This document shows positions 50,116 through 63,672 of a stretch of DNA of 64,000 nt, piece by piece. The stretch is from Takifugu bimaculatus (Eukaryota; Chordata; Actinopteri; Tetraodontiformes; Tetraodontidae), in NCBI GenBank assembly GCA_004026145.2, contig CP034985.2, positions 12,599,424 to 12,663,423 on the forward strand, given 5' to 3'. The position numbers were made by a program, and so were the translations under genes. A model generated the notes under the pieces. The model saw nothing but the letters and a program-made list of their open reading frames with translations. It had not been told where the DNA came from and searched no databases. The stretch's first letter is position 1. The number at the start of each line of letters is the position of its first letter.

Positions 50116-53100
50116 GGACTAATGGCTTTGCGATAATGTGTTATTTTATGCTGGAGATGCTTCAGTGAAAACAAAACTCTATGCAGACTGTGCTTTATGT
50201 AAGTTGACTGTTCATCTTGGGGGTTTTTGTACATCAAGAGGGCCAACATGCTGTTTAGCATCTTCCATCTTTATCAGATGCTTCTGCCACCCTTCACTCC
50301 TGGATCAACCCTGTATTTGTGCATACACGGTGATAACTCTATTTGGAAAATCTGCCTAAATTGTGTTACCAGATGTTCAGAGTCCTTCTCTGGTGCAGAT
50401 GGTTTAGTTGTATTGAATTGTTTTGATTGGATCCGATCACCAAATTCATTTTGGCAGCCTCAGTTCTTTCCTTTAGCACATTTTGAGACTGTGGTATATG
50501 GGCTTGTGTGGAATTCCCACAGAACAGCATTTGCCAAAGGCTCAGTGTCACATCAGTTTGGACCGTTCAACGTCAGGCCACGGGTCACAAAATGGGAATT
50601 TGCATTGGTCAAACGCAGGATCCTTTGTCTTTCTGGGCAAGATCCATTTAGTTACTGTTTCTGGTTCCAGCAAGTGGTTTTTAATAATAAAAAAAACACC
50701 ATCTTATCTCACCTGCTGCATCGGAAAAGGCTTAATTAATAAATGAACAGAAGTGATTATTGAAGATGGCATTGATCACAGGATGCGGGATCAATGGTGA
50801 AGTGCTGTATTGATCCTTACGGTGGTTGTTGATGAAGTGAAGTGGCTCAGTGAACTCGTCCAGACATGCACGCTGCAGGATTTCCACAGAGCAGATGGGG
50901 TTTTATTGAGTTGTTAAGACTGTCGGCCAGCAGGTTTTGTTCAGGTGCAAACCTTTGCTAATGATTGTGTTCAATGTTATTCGCTGAGATCTCTACCTGA
51001 CTGTATGTCATTGACCTTGGTGTTAACATGGGTCTGTGTGCTGTACATCAATGTTGTTATTTAAAGGTCCAGCACAACAGATTGCATCATTTATTGTCAG
51101 ATAAACACAATATTTCTCGACAGAGCAAACCTGGCTGGTGTGCTCAGATCTGGGTTGCAGGGTGCTGCTGACTCGATACGACCTGGCATGTCCACTTCTT
51201 GCAGCCCAGTCTCCTGTCTTGTGAAATACTGGCGCTCTTCTGCCTCCAACTCCACGTGTATACAGTATGTGTCCGTATGTGCGTGTCCTGCCCGTGTGTC
51301 TCCTCACTGAACTGTGGGGCTGCTGCATTGCCTCCGGCGGCTCTCCTGCCACGCAGAACGTACCCCAGCGTGAATCCACATTCAAAGCCGTTCCACACAC
51401 GCATCCACCCATATGCACGGCAACATAGGCCGTATGGAAACATCCCTGAAGAAAAGGTCCTTGACACAGGATGTGGTCAACACGTGCTTCATAAGACAGG
51501 ACCTTCACGTGACACAGTAACTAGAAAATCTTCGAATTTCCAGTGATTTGAGACTCGACTACAAAAAAAACCCAAACCACTCCAGCAGAAATGTATAAAC
51601 TGCAGAGGATTCATCTTCATCACGTTACATTTTCTCTTCAAATAACAGACAAAGAGGCAGTCTGCCAATCATCTCTCTGGGAATATGATAGAGATTTGAA
51701 TCAGTGAAGGGTTCCTACATCAATAGAAAGTGAGCTTGAACAATCACTTATGAGGCATGCATGCTGAAGTAGTCAGCAGCTTTGGCGCAACATAGAAGTG
51801 AAATGCGTGGGTGCGTAAACTGTTCAGTGTGTATGTGTGGAGATGGAGGCTCCTCCATCTCTGTTTTTCCACCTCAAAGATACATCAAAGTGATACGCTT
51901 TCATACAGCCAAGTTCTCTGTATTGCAGTGTTTCCACACACAACACTGAATGGTGTGTAGCTTCTGTCTATTATTACAACAAAGATAATCGGGCTTCATT
52001 TGCACTCGTGAGTTCAAGTAAGCATGAAATGTGGTGATTGCCAAGAAAATCTCCAACAGTCTGTTGCTTCCTCTTTTGTCAATATCACATCCTAAATGAA
52101 GACCAGTATCTAAGCTTCTGAAACAGTTCACTCCCAACATACTACACTTTTGGCAGCCATTACATTCATTTTGCTTAATTTCCCATATTGCCCACACTTG
52201 TAGTGACATATCAGACTTCCTGTCTTACCGGCGCCTACAACATGCTGATATTCATCGATCATGAATTATGTCACAGAGCCATGACCATTAAAGTGTCTTC
52301 TGCTGTCTAGTTAGAGCTCGGTGAACGAGGAGCCAAGAGTCTATCACTTGGCCCTTTTATCTTTCTACAGCTCTCAAATGGAGTGGAGACATTCAATTTA
52401 AAGTTGAAGGTCTGGTAGAAGCCAATGACTTCCATTAACTATGTCCCTGTGAAGTACTGGAGAGGTAGAGCATCAAAGAACTTTAATTATCTTCCCGCAG
52501 TGTGACACGCAAAGTTCTAGAACCCGGGCTGAATAAAAGCAGTGTGTGACAAGATACAGGCAAAGAAAGAGCAAACGGAGGGTGAGACGTGTGAGGTGTA
52601 TAGATTATTTCCCATATTAGCTGTTTCATTTTGCTTTGAAGTGCCCTCAAGATTTTAAATTGCTTCCTTGCTTTTATTATCTGCCATTGATTGGATTGCG
52701 GAGCCCTGTTGAGGTGTGCCACCAGGAAGTAATGGGAAGAGCTACCTGCATTGTCAGGTAGAATTTTGCCGCCAAATATGAAAAATATTCACGGCTATTA
52801 ATAAAAGATAGCTTAAATCACAGTAGCAGAACAGACTCCTGCATGGATGAAATTATATGTGATCAAATGAGAATATCCCCTGCAAATAAGTCTCAACCCT
52901 CGCAGGTGGGTTGGATGTGAAAAAAGTAAGACTTTTCTTTTTAAAGCAGAAAAGGAGGAAGCAAAGTATTGTTCCCTTCTCTCCTTTGGGCTCAGTGATG
53001 TGTAATAGTGAGTCGGACAAAGTGGTGAAGAGGAGGACGGTCTATGGGGAGCTGGGTGGTAAAGGTCAGGCACAGGGAGATGGCTCTAGCACAAGGACAT

Positions 53101-56100
53101 AATTGGCTAGGCAGAGAGCCAGCCTGCACACACACACAAATGGGAATGTGCATGTGCAGAGAGAGACAGAAATGTGGGAGTCATAGGCTGTTAAAAGAGA
53201 ATTGCCGGCTCGTAAGACAATTCATAGTCATAAAAGAGAAATGAAGTTTTTCTGATGCATTGAGGGCCTGTTGCACTCTTGCTTTTGTCTCTCTTGACAC
53301 TTTTCCATCATTTTCTTCAGCGCTGAGACATAAATGGAGTAATTATTTCCCAACCAAGTCTAAGCGACATGTCATCTACATGGGCCAGAGATAATCAATC
53401 CCTAAACAATTTCTGAAACTCAGATGGACCAGATTCAGATTCCACAAATCGTTTACTTTGAGGCGCACAAACATCTCGTTGAAAGTTATGCAACTGAAGC
53501 CACCTAAATCTCAGGTGAAATCCCAAATCTTGCTATCATTGCTTCGGGAACATATCTCCGATATGCACCCTCGTATACTCAGTCCTACACAACCACAGGG
53601 CCCCCACTGTGAAAGCCATGTCATGAATAATAATGATTGCCTCAATGCCACGGAAACGAGCGGCTGATGGAAGAGGGAGGAGGAAGAGATTAGGAGTAAA
53701 GGCACTGCGTTAGATGCCTATCATCAAAGAGAATTAAATTCTTGTAATAGAAGTAAAAAGCACCCTTGGGTAGTAAAGAGTAGAAGGGTTGGGGGTGAAA
53801 GCAACAGAAAGCAACAAAAAATAAGGATGCTTATGTTGTAGGAGGAAGGGGAAGGTGTTCCAATCAAACTATCCGCAGGCATTGATTCAATGTGACGGCT
53901 GCAAATGGTTGCAAGTGAGAATATAGTCTTTCCTTCATTGGCAAGGACGCAAAGACGGCTCTCTTCGGTTTGCACAAGTTGATTTGCTGTCAGGACCTGG
54001 ACTAAACACAGCTTCACTCCTACATAAAGCATTTCGGCCCCCGTGAGCTGCACAGCATGGCTACATAGCATCAAACCTTCAAATAGCAGCTAAACAATTA
54101 CATCATTCTCAGATGTAAGATTTTACATAGCAAAGTAATCAATTAATGAAGTCTTTAAATCTCTAATAGCTCCCACAGGTTTACTCTTTTCAAGAGATAT
54201 GGAAAGTAAAATGAGCCGTTACCCACTTTTTGCTATTCGAGTTACTGAAGCTTGACGCCTTATATCATATAGAGAGAAAAAGTAAGAAATGGCATCTAGA
54301 CCGTATCCACCCTCTTCTTGTTGCTCCTCAGGATGCCAGAGGCACTGATTCACTGCTCTCATGAGAACTCTTTTGCATCAGCATAATGTTTTATTGATCT
54401 ATGGTTCACACTGAGCGTGATTCATTTACAACTGTCTTGGCAAGAAATATGAGCGTGGATGATGCGTTGTGGTTGGAGAAGTCTGCTATGAACTGAAGCC
54501 AAGGAATGACAAGACCCGTCAGACCGGCCAATTTGAGGCCCTTTGGTTGAAGAGGCATCTAAATTGAGGTGTCCTACATTCAGAGTGAAACAATGGGTTA
54601 TTATCACACCAGATTATTGTTTCCCTTTAAATAAGAGTCTGATTCCGTGCATCATCAGTTAATGGACAAAGGTATATATAAAATGTGATAAATGTGGTCA
54701 TCTAATAGTGAACTCAAGTATCACCAGTTACAAAAGGAAACAAATCTAAACATTTTGCACCAAGTGGAAAATCATTTTACTAAACACTTTTAAGACTCTT
54801 GTAGAAGGCATTTGTTCAGGATTCAATGTTAAAAGTTTTAGGTTGATAAAATGGGATGCAGGGAGGCCCGGACTCTTCAATAAGCCCTCAATGACACATA
54901 AGATGGCATTTGTTCAATTAAATCTTCAGCGGTGTTTCGGGGGCAGCAGCCTATTGTCAGAAAAATCAATTAAAGTACTTAGCGGGAGAGGAACGCTTGA
55001 TTATGTTGGTTTTCCTAGCAAGCGAAACATTTCTAAGTCAGACACGATCGTTCTGGCAGCATATAATGAGGAATGACCTTTAGCACTCCGGAGGGCTACA
55101 GTTAGCCCGTAACCATGGCTCCTGCTGCAGCTCCTTGACATTGCTAGCCCTTTTCTATGCTGAATTAATTCCCACATAAACGCTGACAAACACTAGGTTA
55201 CAAAATCGGCATATATTAGGAGCACTGCTCGCTTCAGTCGAGCCTGATTATTATCTAGATCTGTCCGAGCAAGCTGGAAAGCAAATGGACATGGAAGACA
55301 TAAAGCTAACTGCCCAAATCTATTATTACAGTTCAATGAGGCTAGGGCAGTGACAATCTTGATTGTGTACATAGAATTTAATGAATGTTTTCTTCTGTAC
55401 TGTTAATGGCGCTGCAGATGATTCCCTGTGAGCAGCGGCACTTTTCTGGCCATTTTTGCATAAAAACACAGCTGTCCACAGTGGGAAAGAGACTCAAGCG
55501 TTCGTCATGGTTGCAGAGCTCATGGGTGTGAAAATATCGGTGTGTAATGGGATGCAGGCTTCTTATATTCCCATTTCTCTTTGTTTCCCCCCCTTGTCAT
55601 CCATGGACATTAACAGTTTATTTCCCAGCTCCTCTTATTCCTGCTGCCATGTTTAGTTACTCTGCCGGAACGGTGTATCTGGGATTGCTCCCTCAAGTGT
55701 GCACAGTGCACCAATCACGACAGCAATTCTTTAAATAAATGTTAGCCGTTGGCCATGTAACAAACCCACAAGCTGCTGAATAAATATGAGTCCGAATCGG
55801 AATCTCGTATATGAACACAACGGCACCTACATGTGATAATTTTCCGCCACAAGCCCACTCAAATGATTTCCTTCCCCTATCTGAATAGACCGTTGTGTTT
55901 TAGTTGTGTTGTGCTATCAGGGAGTTTATGTGTAGGAAGCACAAGTTGAACTGATCAGAGTAATGCGTAATTTGACAGTGCAAAGTGCTCTGATGAGACG
56001 GCTTTGATATTTTTGGTACGTTTGGCTGTTTGATGTCGGGTTTGCTTGTTGAGTAGATGCGTTGATGTTCTGGTATTGTGGAAAGATGCCTTCCAGTCGA

Positions 56101-57005
56101 AGCTTTCATCCCTTGCTCAGTCTTCGTAACATCACTTTCATAGAAAATGTCATTATCATTCTGTTTTGTGAGGCAGAATGTGTAATAAAAAGTAAGATAC
56201 ATTTTAATTTTCTGCAGGTCCATGATAAAAAATGTGTAGGAAGGTCCTGTCTGGAGCTATCAGCTCTTTGCAGCTTGGCAGAGCTTCTATCAAATACAGA
56301 CATCGTGTTTTCTCAGAAGATTTGACCAGTGAGCTTTGAAAAAGGACCTTAAATTAACCACAATGCTGACCGCAGAAGCAAACAGAGCCATCAATTATCA
56401 TGCAGTAGCCAGAGAATAGTAGAAAAACTGCTGCCCCTTTTGAAATTGATGATAAAAGCTGTGGCCTCACTAAAAAAGGGAGGGGGGGGCACAAATCTGG
56501 CATCTGTAGCAGAAACAGTGGACCTGGTTTCTGTGTCTCATAGACAGATTCCTCTTGAGACTTTACATGTAGCATTAGGCCTTTCCACAAATACTCTGAA
56601 TAAGCACCTGACAGCTGACCTGTCAGTCACTGGGCTGACCCACTGCTGGCCGCATCATTGCGTCTTATCTGATCTGACAATTACCTCCCGCTGAACCTCT
56701 GTTGTCTGTATCTGTCTCCAACCTTCTGCTGAGGATCTGCATCCCTGTCCACGGAGTTCAAGGTCAAATGCAGCAGGAAGGCCGGATGCAGACCGATAGT
56801 TGCCTGGATGGGAAATGGATAAAAATGCTAGTGGGACTGGCCTTGGGAAAAGGTGTTTCCCTGTGATTTTCCTCCATTTTTGCTATTTTCCTCAAGTAAA
56901 TAGTCTGAAAGTTTTGCTAGTCTTCATCAGGGGTCTGGTGAGTAGAGGCGGGGGATTTGCATTTGGCCATTAAACAGCAGGCTGAGGCTGTTTAGCTGCA
57001 TGGGT

Positions 57006-57029
57006 CACACACACATACACACACACACA
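57006..57029. repeat. short (CA)n tract
   Basis: CACACACACATACACACACA is a short interrupted CA dinucleotide run. Confidence 0.85.
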
Positions 57030-60000
57030 AGCGGCAATAGAAACAATGTTGTCGCTACTCATAAAAATGTAAATCGGAACATGCCGCATTTCTATTTATG
57101 CGTTTCTTTATCATAGTCTGTCACACGACCTAATCAGTATTCACATCCAGCGCACCAGTAAAATGAAGTCAGATCCTGGTCTGTGGCACCTGTTGCCCTG
57201 TCGGCTGAGTCCTCCGATTGATGTTTTCTCTTTAATGAGATGAAAACTCACGTCTGGACCGTGTGGTGGGGCCGGTCACGTCACCTTCGTACACCAGAAT
57301 AATCCAAGTGTTTAAGTGACTCAGCGTCTACACTTTGTCCCTCTTTTTAACAGGTGGGGCTCCTTTGGGCATTGAAATAAATTTCATCAATTTGCCGTCA
57401 CATAGTAGAGAAAAGGAATGCCCCTATTTTTGTGCCATGCGTCTTCCCAGGGTAAAGAGGAGAAAAAGATCAAATCTCGCCTAATATACACATCTCAGTG
57501 ATGCATATTTTGTACCCCTTCAGTCATAAATAGCTCAGGGTTTTTCCACCTTTTTTGTCTTTCCTCTTGTGTCTGCTCATTTTCATTCAAGAGCCAAGAT
57601 GTGGGCCGAGGTACTGAAGTAAGCTTTCTTCAGAGATTTTACCTATAGCCGTCGTCCCTGCTGCACACACCTATATTCACCGATTCTCACATCCACTTAA
57701 CTCATGCAGAGCGGCAGATTTCCTCTGCCTTTCATGAGCGCTTGAAAGCCACCCTCACTTGCTTTAAATTTCTAGTCAGTTCAGCTAAGTACAGCTTCAA
57801 AGGCAGCGACTCGGCTGCCTGATATGGGTGGGGTTTAGGTAAGAAGAAACGATTGAGAGGAGAAGGAGCTGAAGAAAGATGTGATAGAAAATGTGAGGTG
57901 TGGCTGGGACGCTACATGCTCCTTATTGCTCTTACGAGTATGCCAGGCGGTACGTAAACAGCTTTTAATTAGACTGACATTAAGAAACTGTGAGAGTCGG
58001 GCATGTTCCGTCCTGCTGCCCTCCGTACTCTCCGGGCCTTCTCCAACTCACCCAAGGCCCACACAGCTAATCCTTGTCCACCGAACAGCATATTCATCAG
58101 CACGCAGGCTCGTTTCATCCTCTCTGGCCTGCATGTGAACATGTGCAACTTCCTTAAACACTATGGTGTCTTTGTCTTGTCCTTGGCCGATACATAACTG
58201 CTGCTTTAGTGTTACAATAATTACACCCTTATTGTAGCAGCCTTTACCCCACATTTGATTCTTACCACCTTTCCTCATTGATTGCAACTCCACTGGCTTA
58301 TTTGTAGATGGCCTCAGTGGCAGTTTTCTTTTAGGCATCTATTCCCTCCTGCTACCTTGTCTTAAAACCACTTTCCCCCTTTTGATTAAGGATTGGAAAT
58401 AGATAACCGAGGAGGTGGTGCAGCACCAACCTTTTCTTGGCTTTGTGGGCAAGTAAGTTAAAGAAGATGGATTGTGACTCCACTAACAAATTTTCTGTCT
58501 TTGGCTTGAGACATCCCTCTGCTTTGTGTCTTGGGCAATGTCCTTGGAATCGCAGGTATAAACGACGAACAAGACTCAACCCGAGGTAGTTAGTGGCGCG
58601 ATGGGGAAGAGCGGTGAGATAGAAGCATGGAGAAGAGAGGGTGCAGGTGAACTGAGGGGAGGGAGGCCATTAATTATAAGGTTGACACGTTCACTAGAGG
58701 ACTGAAGTCAAAACACCTGCCGCAGGGAATTGGAAAACAGCAAATACAGGGGAGCAATATCAGAACCCAGTGGCGGGGAGGAAAAATGCGCTGTCTGTCC
58801 GGATGTTTGTGTTTAGGAGACTGTGTGCCACAATAGGGTGAAATATGAATTGTTTTTTTTTAGAGTGCTGTAGTGTTTTTTCCTTAAGACTGTGGAGGAA
58901 GTTGCTGCATAAACGGCTAAGAATGTGGACCCGAGCGATCAAACGGTCACGTCATCATGTCACACGAGTGAGAAAAATGATCGCTCACACACTGGCGACT
59001 GTTTTCAGTTGCTGTCAAGCTTGGTGCAAAAGGTAAAAAACACTTTGCTGGTTTAGATGAATCAGGTCTTGGAGGTGTCTCAGCACTCGAAGCCGACCGA
59101 ATCTGTTCCGACTAAACTGAAAGAACCCGACACATCGCTGCGAAACTGTTTTGACAGCAGAGGGTTAGGATTTTCAGTGACGTCTGGGCCTGTAGTCTAA
59201 AGAAATCCGATCCGTGATTGTATCAATGATTGCTATCGTGGAGGCCACTCCATACCGTTTCTCGTCCACCCTGAAATGGCTGCCATCTGACTAGTTTCAA
59301 AAGTTTCGCTGCAGTTTTAAGAAAGTGTTGAGGGGCAGACACTCCTGCACTCTCAGCGATGAAAATAGGATGGACTCCACAGGTGGCAATGGACTCCCCG
59401 TTGACCGTTTCCATGCCCTGATTACTCCCGTGGAGGACTCGTAATGCATGTCACATTAAAGTAAACACTGCCCATCAGAGCCAGTTACTCAGCTAAGGTT
59501 GCCATTTATGGCAGTTCTTTACATCAACTGCAGAGTCCTTTTTTGCTTGTCAAAGAATGTGGCACCTGAGAAAAATGGACTTGATTGAAATGGGTTTCTT
59601 GTAGCTTTATGTGATTTACCATTCCTGAGTGATGGGAGCAGACCGCAGCTGTGGGCGGTGCCTTAAAATGGACCCTTCACCAGTTCACTGGGCGTGTTAG
59701 TCACAGAGGGGTGCTGCTCACATGTCCCAGACGTTGGTGGTCCAGGACATCAGGGTTGGAAGCCACACAAACGCAGAGCTGCCTTTACCAACAGGAACAC
59801 AATGAGCCCGTGTTGCGACATCACTCATTCCATTTACATAAAAGCAACACGGCGATCAAACGGAAGGTCATCAAGCGTGTTTATTCAAGGATTGATTTAT
59901 GTTTTTTTGATCTAAAAAAACACACACATATCGCCAGCTCGCATTTGCTGGTTGCCCCACCCCATTTCCCCCAAGAGAGGTGGCTCCATCCCTCTGAGCA

Positions 60001-60739
60001 GCATTTTAGGTGCAAGTGCTTTTTGATTGCTATCAAAGCCAGCGTGTGTCTGCCCAGCATCACTTGCTGAGTAGTTTAAACAAATCTAATTCAAAATCTT
60101 TAAAGGCGAGCGGCGATTTTCATTCTGACATCAATGTTTTGCTTTCAGCTTCAAAATGCATTTGAGAAGAGAAGAAATTGCACACTGAAATAAAACAGGA
60201 CGTGTCATCATCGGGGTGGAAAAACGCACTCCAGCTATTGTACCGACAACTAAGCAAACACTGGAACCAGTGCTTTGGTGCAACAAATGTGGCAGCTACT
60301 CTGGCAGATAGTCAATCCATCTTGACTTATTACATTCTGTACACAGCCAGGCTGCAGCCACCAAGCAAACTAGTAAAATCCATTTGCTGCTGCGGTTTGT
60401 TGACATTTCATGAAAAATAACTCTGCGGTACTGTCCGTGTCACTGTTAGAACACGGTCGTTACTCCACCAGACCGTTCGGAACGAAGGCTCCCTCCAGGA
60501 GGGCAAAATAAGACCTGGAAGTACACGTGCAGCGCTGTAAATGCAAATTATTGTTGACTGAACGTCCAAAAAAAGGAAACATATTGACTATTTTTGTCAA
60601 TAAATCAATATCATTGCACAGAAAAACAGCATTACATGAATCATCAGTTTCCAAGCGTAATCAAACCTAAATTCACCACCAGATTTTGATAGAAAAGTTA
60701 TATCGTACTAAATTCTTTACACACCGTGTAACCTGATTA

Positions 60740-60744
60740 AACAC

Positions 60745-60777
<33 letters not shown>
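60740..60777. repeat. (CA)n microsatellite
   Basis: This is a CA dinucleotide tract with a single CAAA interruption. Confidence 0.95.
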
Positions 60778-61942
60778 AAACATGACGTGATATAAAACAT
60801 TTGGAGATTTTTCAACATTTGAGTATTTGGACAAAAGAAAATGCATCACGTCCATCCAACATGGGGGAAAATCATCTCTGCCTAAAGCTGTTTAAGGTCT
60901 GCCATTATGGAATCCAGTTGACATCTTTGATAATTGATAATTAAGTGCAAAATGCGAACAGCCTATTTATATGTAATTATCCCAGAATGGCCTTGTGGGT
61001 CCATAAAGCCAGAGCGCCTACCTGCCATTCACTGTCTTCCCACCTCGCCGGCGTCACACTGACCTTTCCAAGTCCAATAAAATAGTTCTTCATTGAAAAT
61101 TTGACCTTCAGAAACGTGTGGACTCTAGGTGCTTTGCCTTGGCGTTTAATGAGTATGTACCGATATCCTGTTTTCAATTATGGGTCCACATTTACAGCTG
61201 AGAGATTTTCAGCATACAGGTCAGCATCCACTGGTAAAGATCACATTAAAATTCACTACTCGCACGATTATTGAGGCCCATAAAAGTAGGTTTAAGAAAC
61301 AGAAAGTTCAAACTAAGTATCTGTTACCAGCTGGGTTTTGAGTCATAAAAGCCTGAGGATATGATCAGCATCTGAATCTTCTGTGTCGTATTTGTGTATG
61401 ACGTCCTTGTGGGGGGACGGGAGAGAGAGACAGACGCAGACTGGGAGAGCGAGAGAGGAGTTTGGGCTCGCCACAAAGCTTCGGCAAAAGCAGACAGGTT
61501 GCACTATCCTCAGGGGAAGATTCAATTATAAATGATGCTTCCACTCGCAGCCATCTCGGAATCCCTTATTCTTTAGGAGATCTTCTTCACCTAATCCTCA
61601 GCAGGGTTTGGTGTGTCCTGCCTGTGAAGCGAGACGCCTCACACGCGTCATGAATTATGAATGATGCGAAGGAGACACTCATGTCCTAATTTTGCGGAGA
61701 GCAGTGTGAACATCAACACGCGAGCTGTCAGACTGCTAATTTTCCTGAAGAAAGGAGCTGGATTGAGTCAGGTCTTATAGAGCTTTACCGTTCAGGTGTC
61801 ATGTCATGCGGAAGAAAATGCGTTTATGCATTTCAAATTGACTTTTCTCCACCTTTACTGCATTCCTTTGTCCCTGTCTCCAAACATCGCCCCTCTTACC
61901 CCCTTTCCTTTCATCTCTCCAGAACGCCTCTCTCACCCTAAA

Positions 61943-61963
61943 AATTCCACCGGTGGTGGAATT
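61943..61963. repeat. perfect short inverted repeat
   Basis: Two 9-base arms (AATTCCACC and GGTGGAATT) flank a GGT loop, with CCACCGGTGG forming an inner palindrome. It could form a small hairpin or bind a dimeric protein. No U-tract or neighbouring gene gives it a role. Confidence 0.8.
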
Positions 61964-62741
61964 CTGAATTAAAGTCAGCCGACAGGTCTCCTTTGGAGCC
62001 TTGAGTGCTGCATGGATCTCAGCTGCATCACCTCCCTCTCCCCTTCTGTCTCTTCCTCCAGCCTCTGAAATCCTCTTCAGTCCATTCTGTCCTCTTGCTC
62101 ATCCTTCTCTTCTTTCCAACCAGGGAGAATAGGAGCCGACACCTCCAGAGAGAAGATGGGGGGAAAAAAACCCTAATTTGAGACTATTCCTCTTGCCACT
62201 GCAGCAGAGAGTGTTGGGAATGTGCAGGAGGGGGAGTGGGAGACTTGCTATCTGAGTTTTGCTATAATGAGGGGACACTTGTTATGGCTCACCTTCTGCC
62301 TGCTCTGTATGTGTGGCGCGTTTCACTCACATTTGCGCCTTTGCTGTGTTATCTGGTGGCTAAAGTGAGGATACATGACTTTCATTAACGGGCATCTGTG
62401 AGCGGAACTTGTTGTCCTTCCGCCGCGATCAGAACATGTTCCGCGGCGCCTGTGAGTAAGGAGACGGCAACTTTGTAGGCAAGGCAACTTTTTCTCCCTT
62501 GACTTTTCCGCCGTTTTGCCCTCACACCACGGTGCACATGGCAAACAAGTTAGTGTTCTAAAAGCGTGTGCTCTGCCAGTGAGGCGCGATACAAAGGAGC
62601 TTATCTCTTTTTGTCATTGTTGAAAGTCACTGCGCCTCAGTTGCTTTGAGTGTTTTCCTTCTGTAAACGTTGCATTCAAATCACGTTGGCCAATCAGGAA
62701 GAGGTTATTTTCCGGAAAATAAGCATCAAACTGTGGGTAAC

Positions 62742-62831
62742 TGCCGCTGCTGACAGCGAGTAGTAGCCGCTGCCATGGCCGCTGCAGCTGCCACTGCTGC
62801 TCCGCAGCCGCTGCCACCACTGCACAGGCTG
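62742..62831. repeat. imperfect GCN/CTG triplet-rich stretch
   Basis: Repeated GCCGCTGC, GCTGCAGCTGCC and CTGCTGCTCC words make a 90-base CTG/GCC-rich patch, with a C-ending ATGG at 62775. It is intronic in context. The + strand reading (A/C/S-rich) and the - strand reading (poly-Ala/Gln-like) are both low-complexity. Confidence 0.75.
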
Positions 62832-63630
62832 CATCGCCTACTCTTTTAATTGATAGTCCAATGCAACAAGCAGAACGTTTCTTTCAGTGGAGCAAATCTG
62901 AATCTGAATGGCGAGTCTGGTTCTGGTTCAGGGTGCACTAACAGAAACAATGCGAGCATTTCCTGGACAACTGTAACACAAATACAGTTACAGTTACTCT
63001 TCAGTCTCGGCGATGAGAGCCGGTGCCCAGTGGCTGGACCTTTATCATCCTGGTTATTGGTGTTGCTTTACTTCCTGAGCAGCAGCAATAACAGCTGTTT
63101 GCTGAGCCCAGGCCTTATTTTGTTGCATTAGCTCGCGGCTCTGGCTCATAAAGAACGTACCGGTACACGAACCCCAAAAAACGTTACAATCCAGAGTAAT
63201 CCATGCATTCTCCTGTGTGAGCTGGGAAGATCGGGAAATACATTTCCAAGCTACTATTTCTCCCTCTTTAATCACCTGCTACTTGGTTTTATCCTGCACA
63301 TTGCAGTAATTACAGTAATTGCAGTAAATAAATACATTACAATGTGTCTTCCACACCTAATGATGAATCTCTTTCATACTGTTCTATTTATTTACAGTCC
63401 ATTTTTTCTTTTGCTTCTAATCCATATATTTGTAATAATGTCACAACTCGTTACAAGAGGAACACCGATAGTGTAAATCACTGGAGACAGGCTGCTTCCG
63501 TTACTTTGCCATTTTTCACAGCGCAGCACCCTTCATCAATCACAGCGAGGATGATGTTCATCTTCTGGTAGACACATGGTCGTCATGTGTGACCATTGTA
63601 TATGCCAACGTACATGTCAAAGTCCTAAGG

Positions 63631-63672
63631 CACACGCGCGCACGCACACACATCAGCACAAACACGCTCGCC
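63631..63672. repeat. imperfect (CA/CG)n tract
   Basis: CACACGCGCGCACGCACACA is followed by CATCAGCACAAACACGC. It is a decayed CA tract with CG steps. Confidence 0.8.

Noticed and set aside
51023..51508. 161-codon - strand frame with several Cys
   Set aside because: Overlaps a second - frame and a + frame of similar length; no signal peptide, spacing pattern or family identified.
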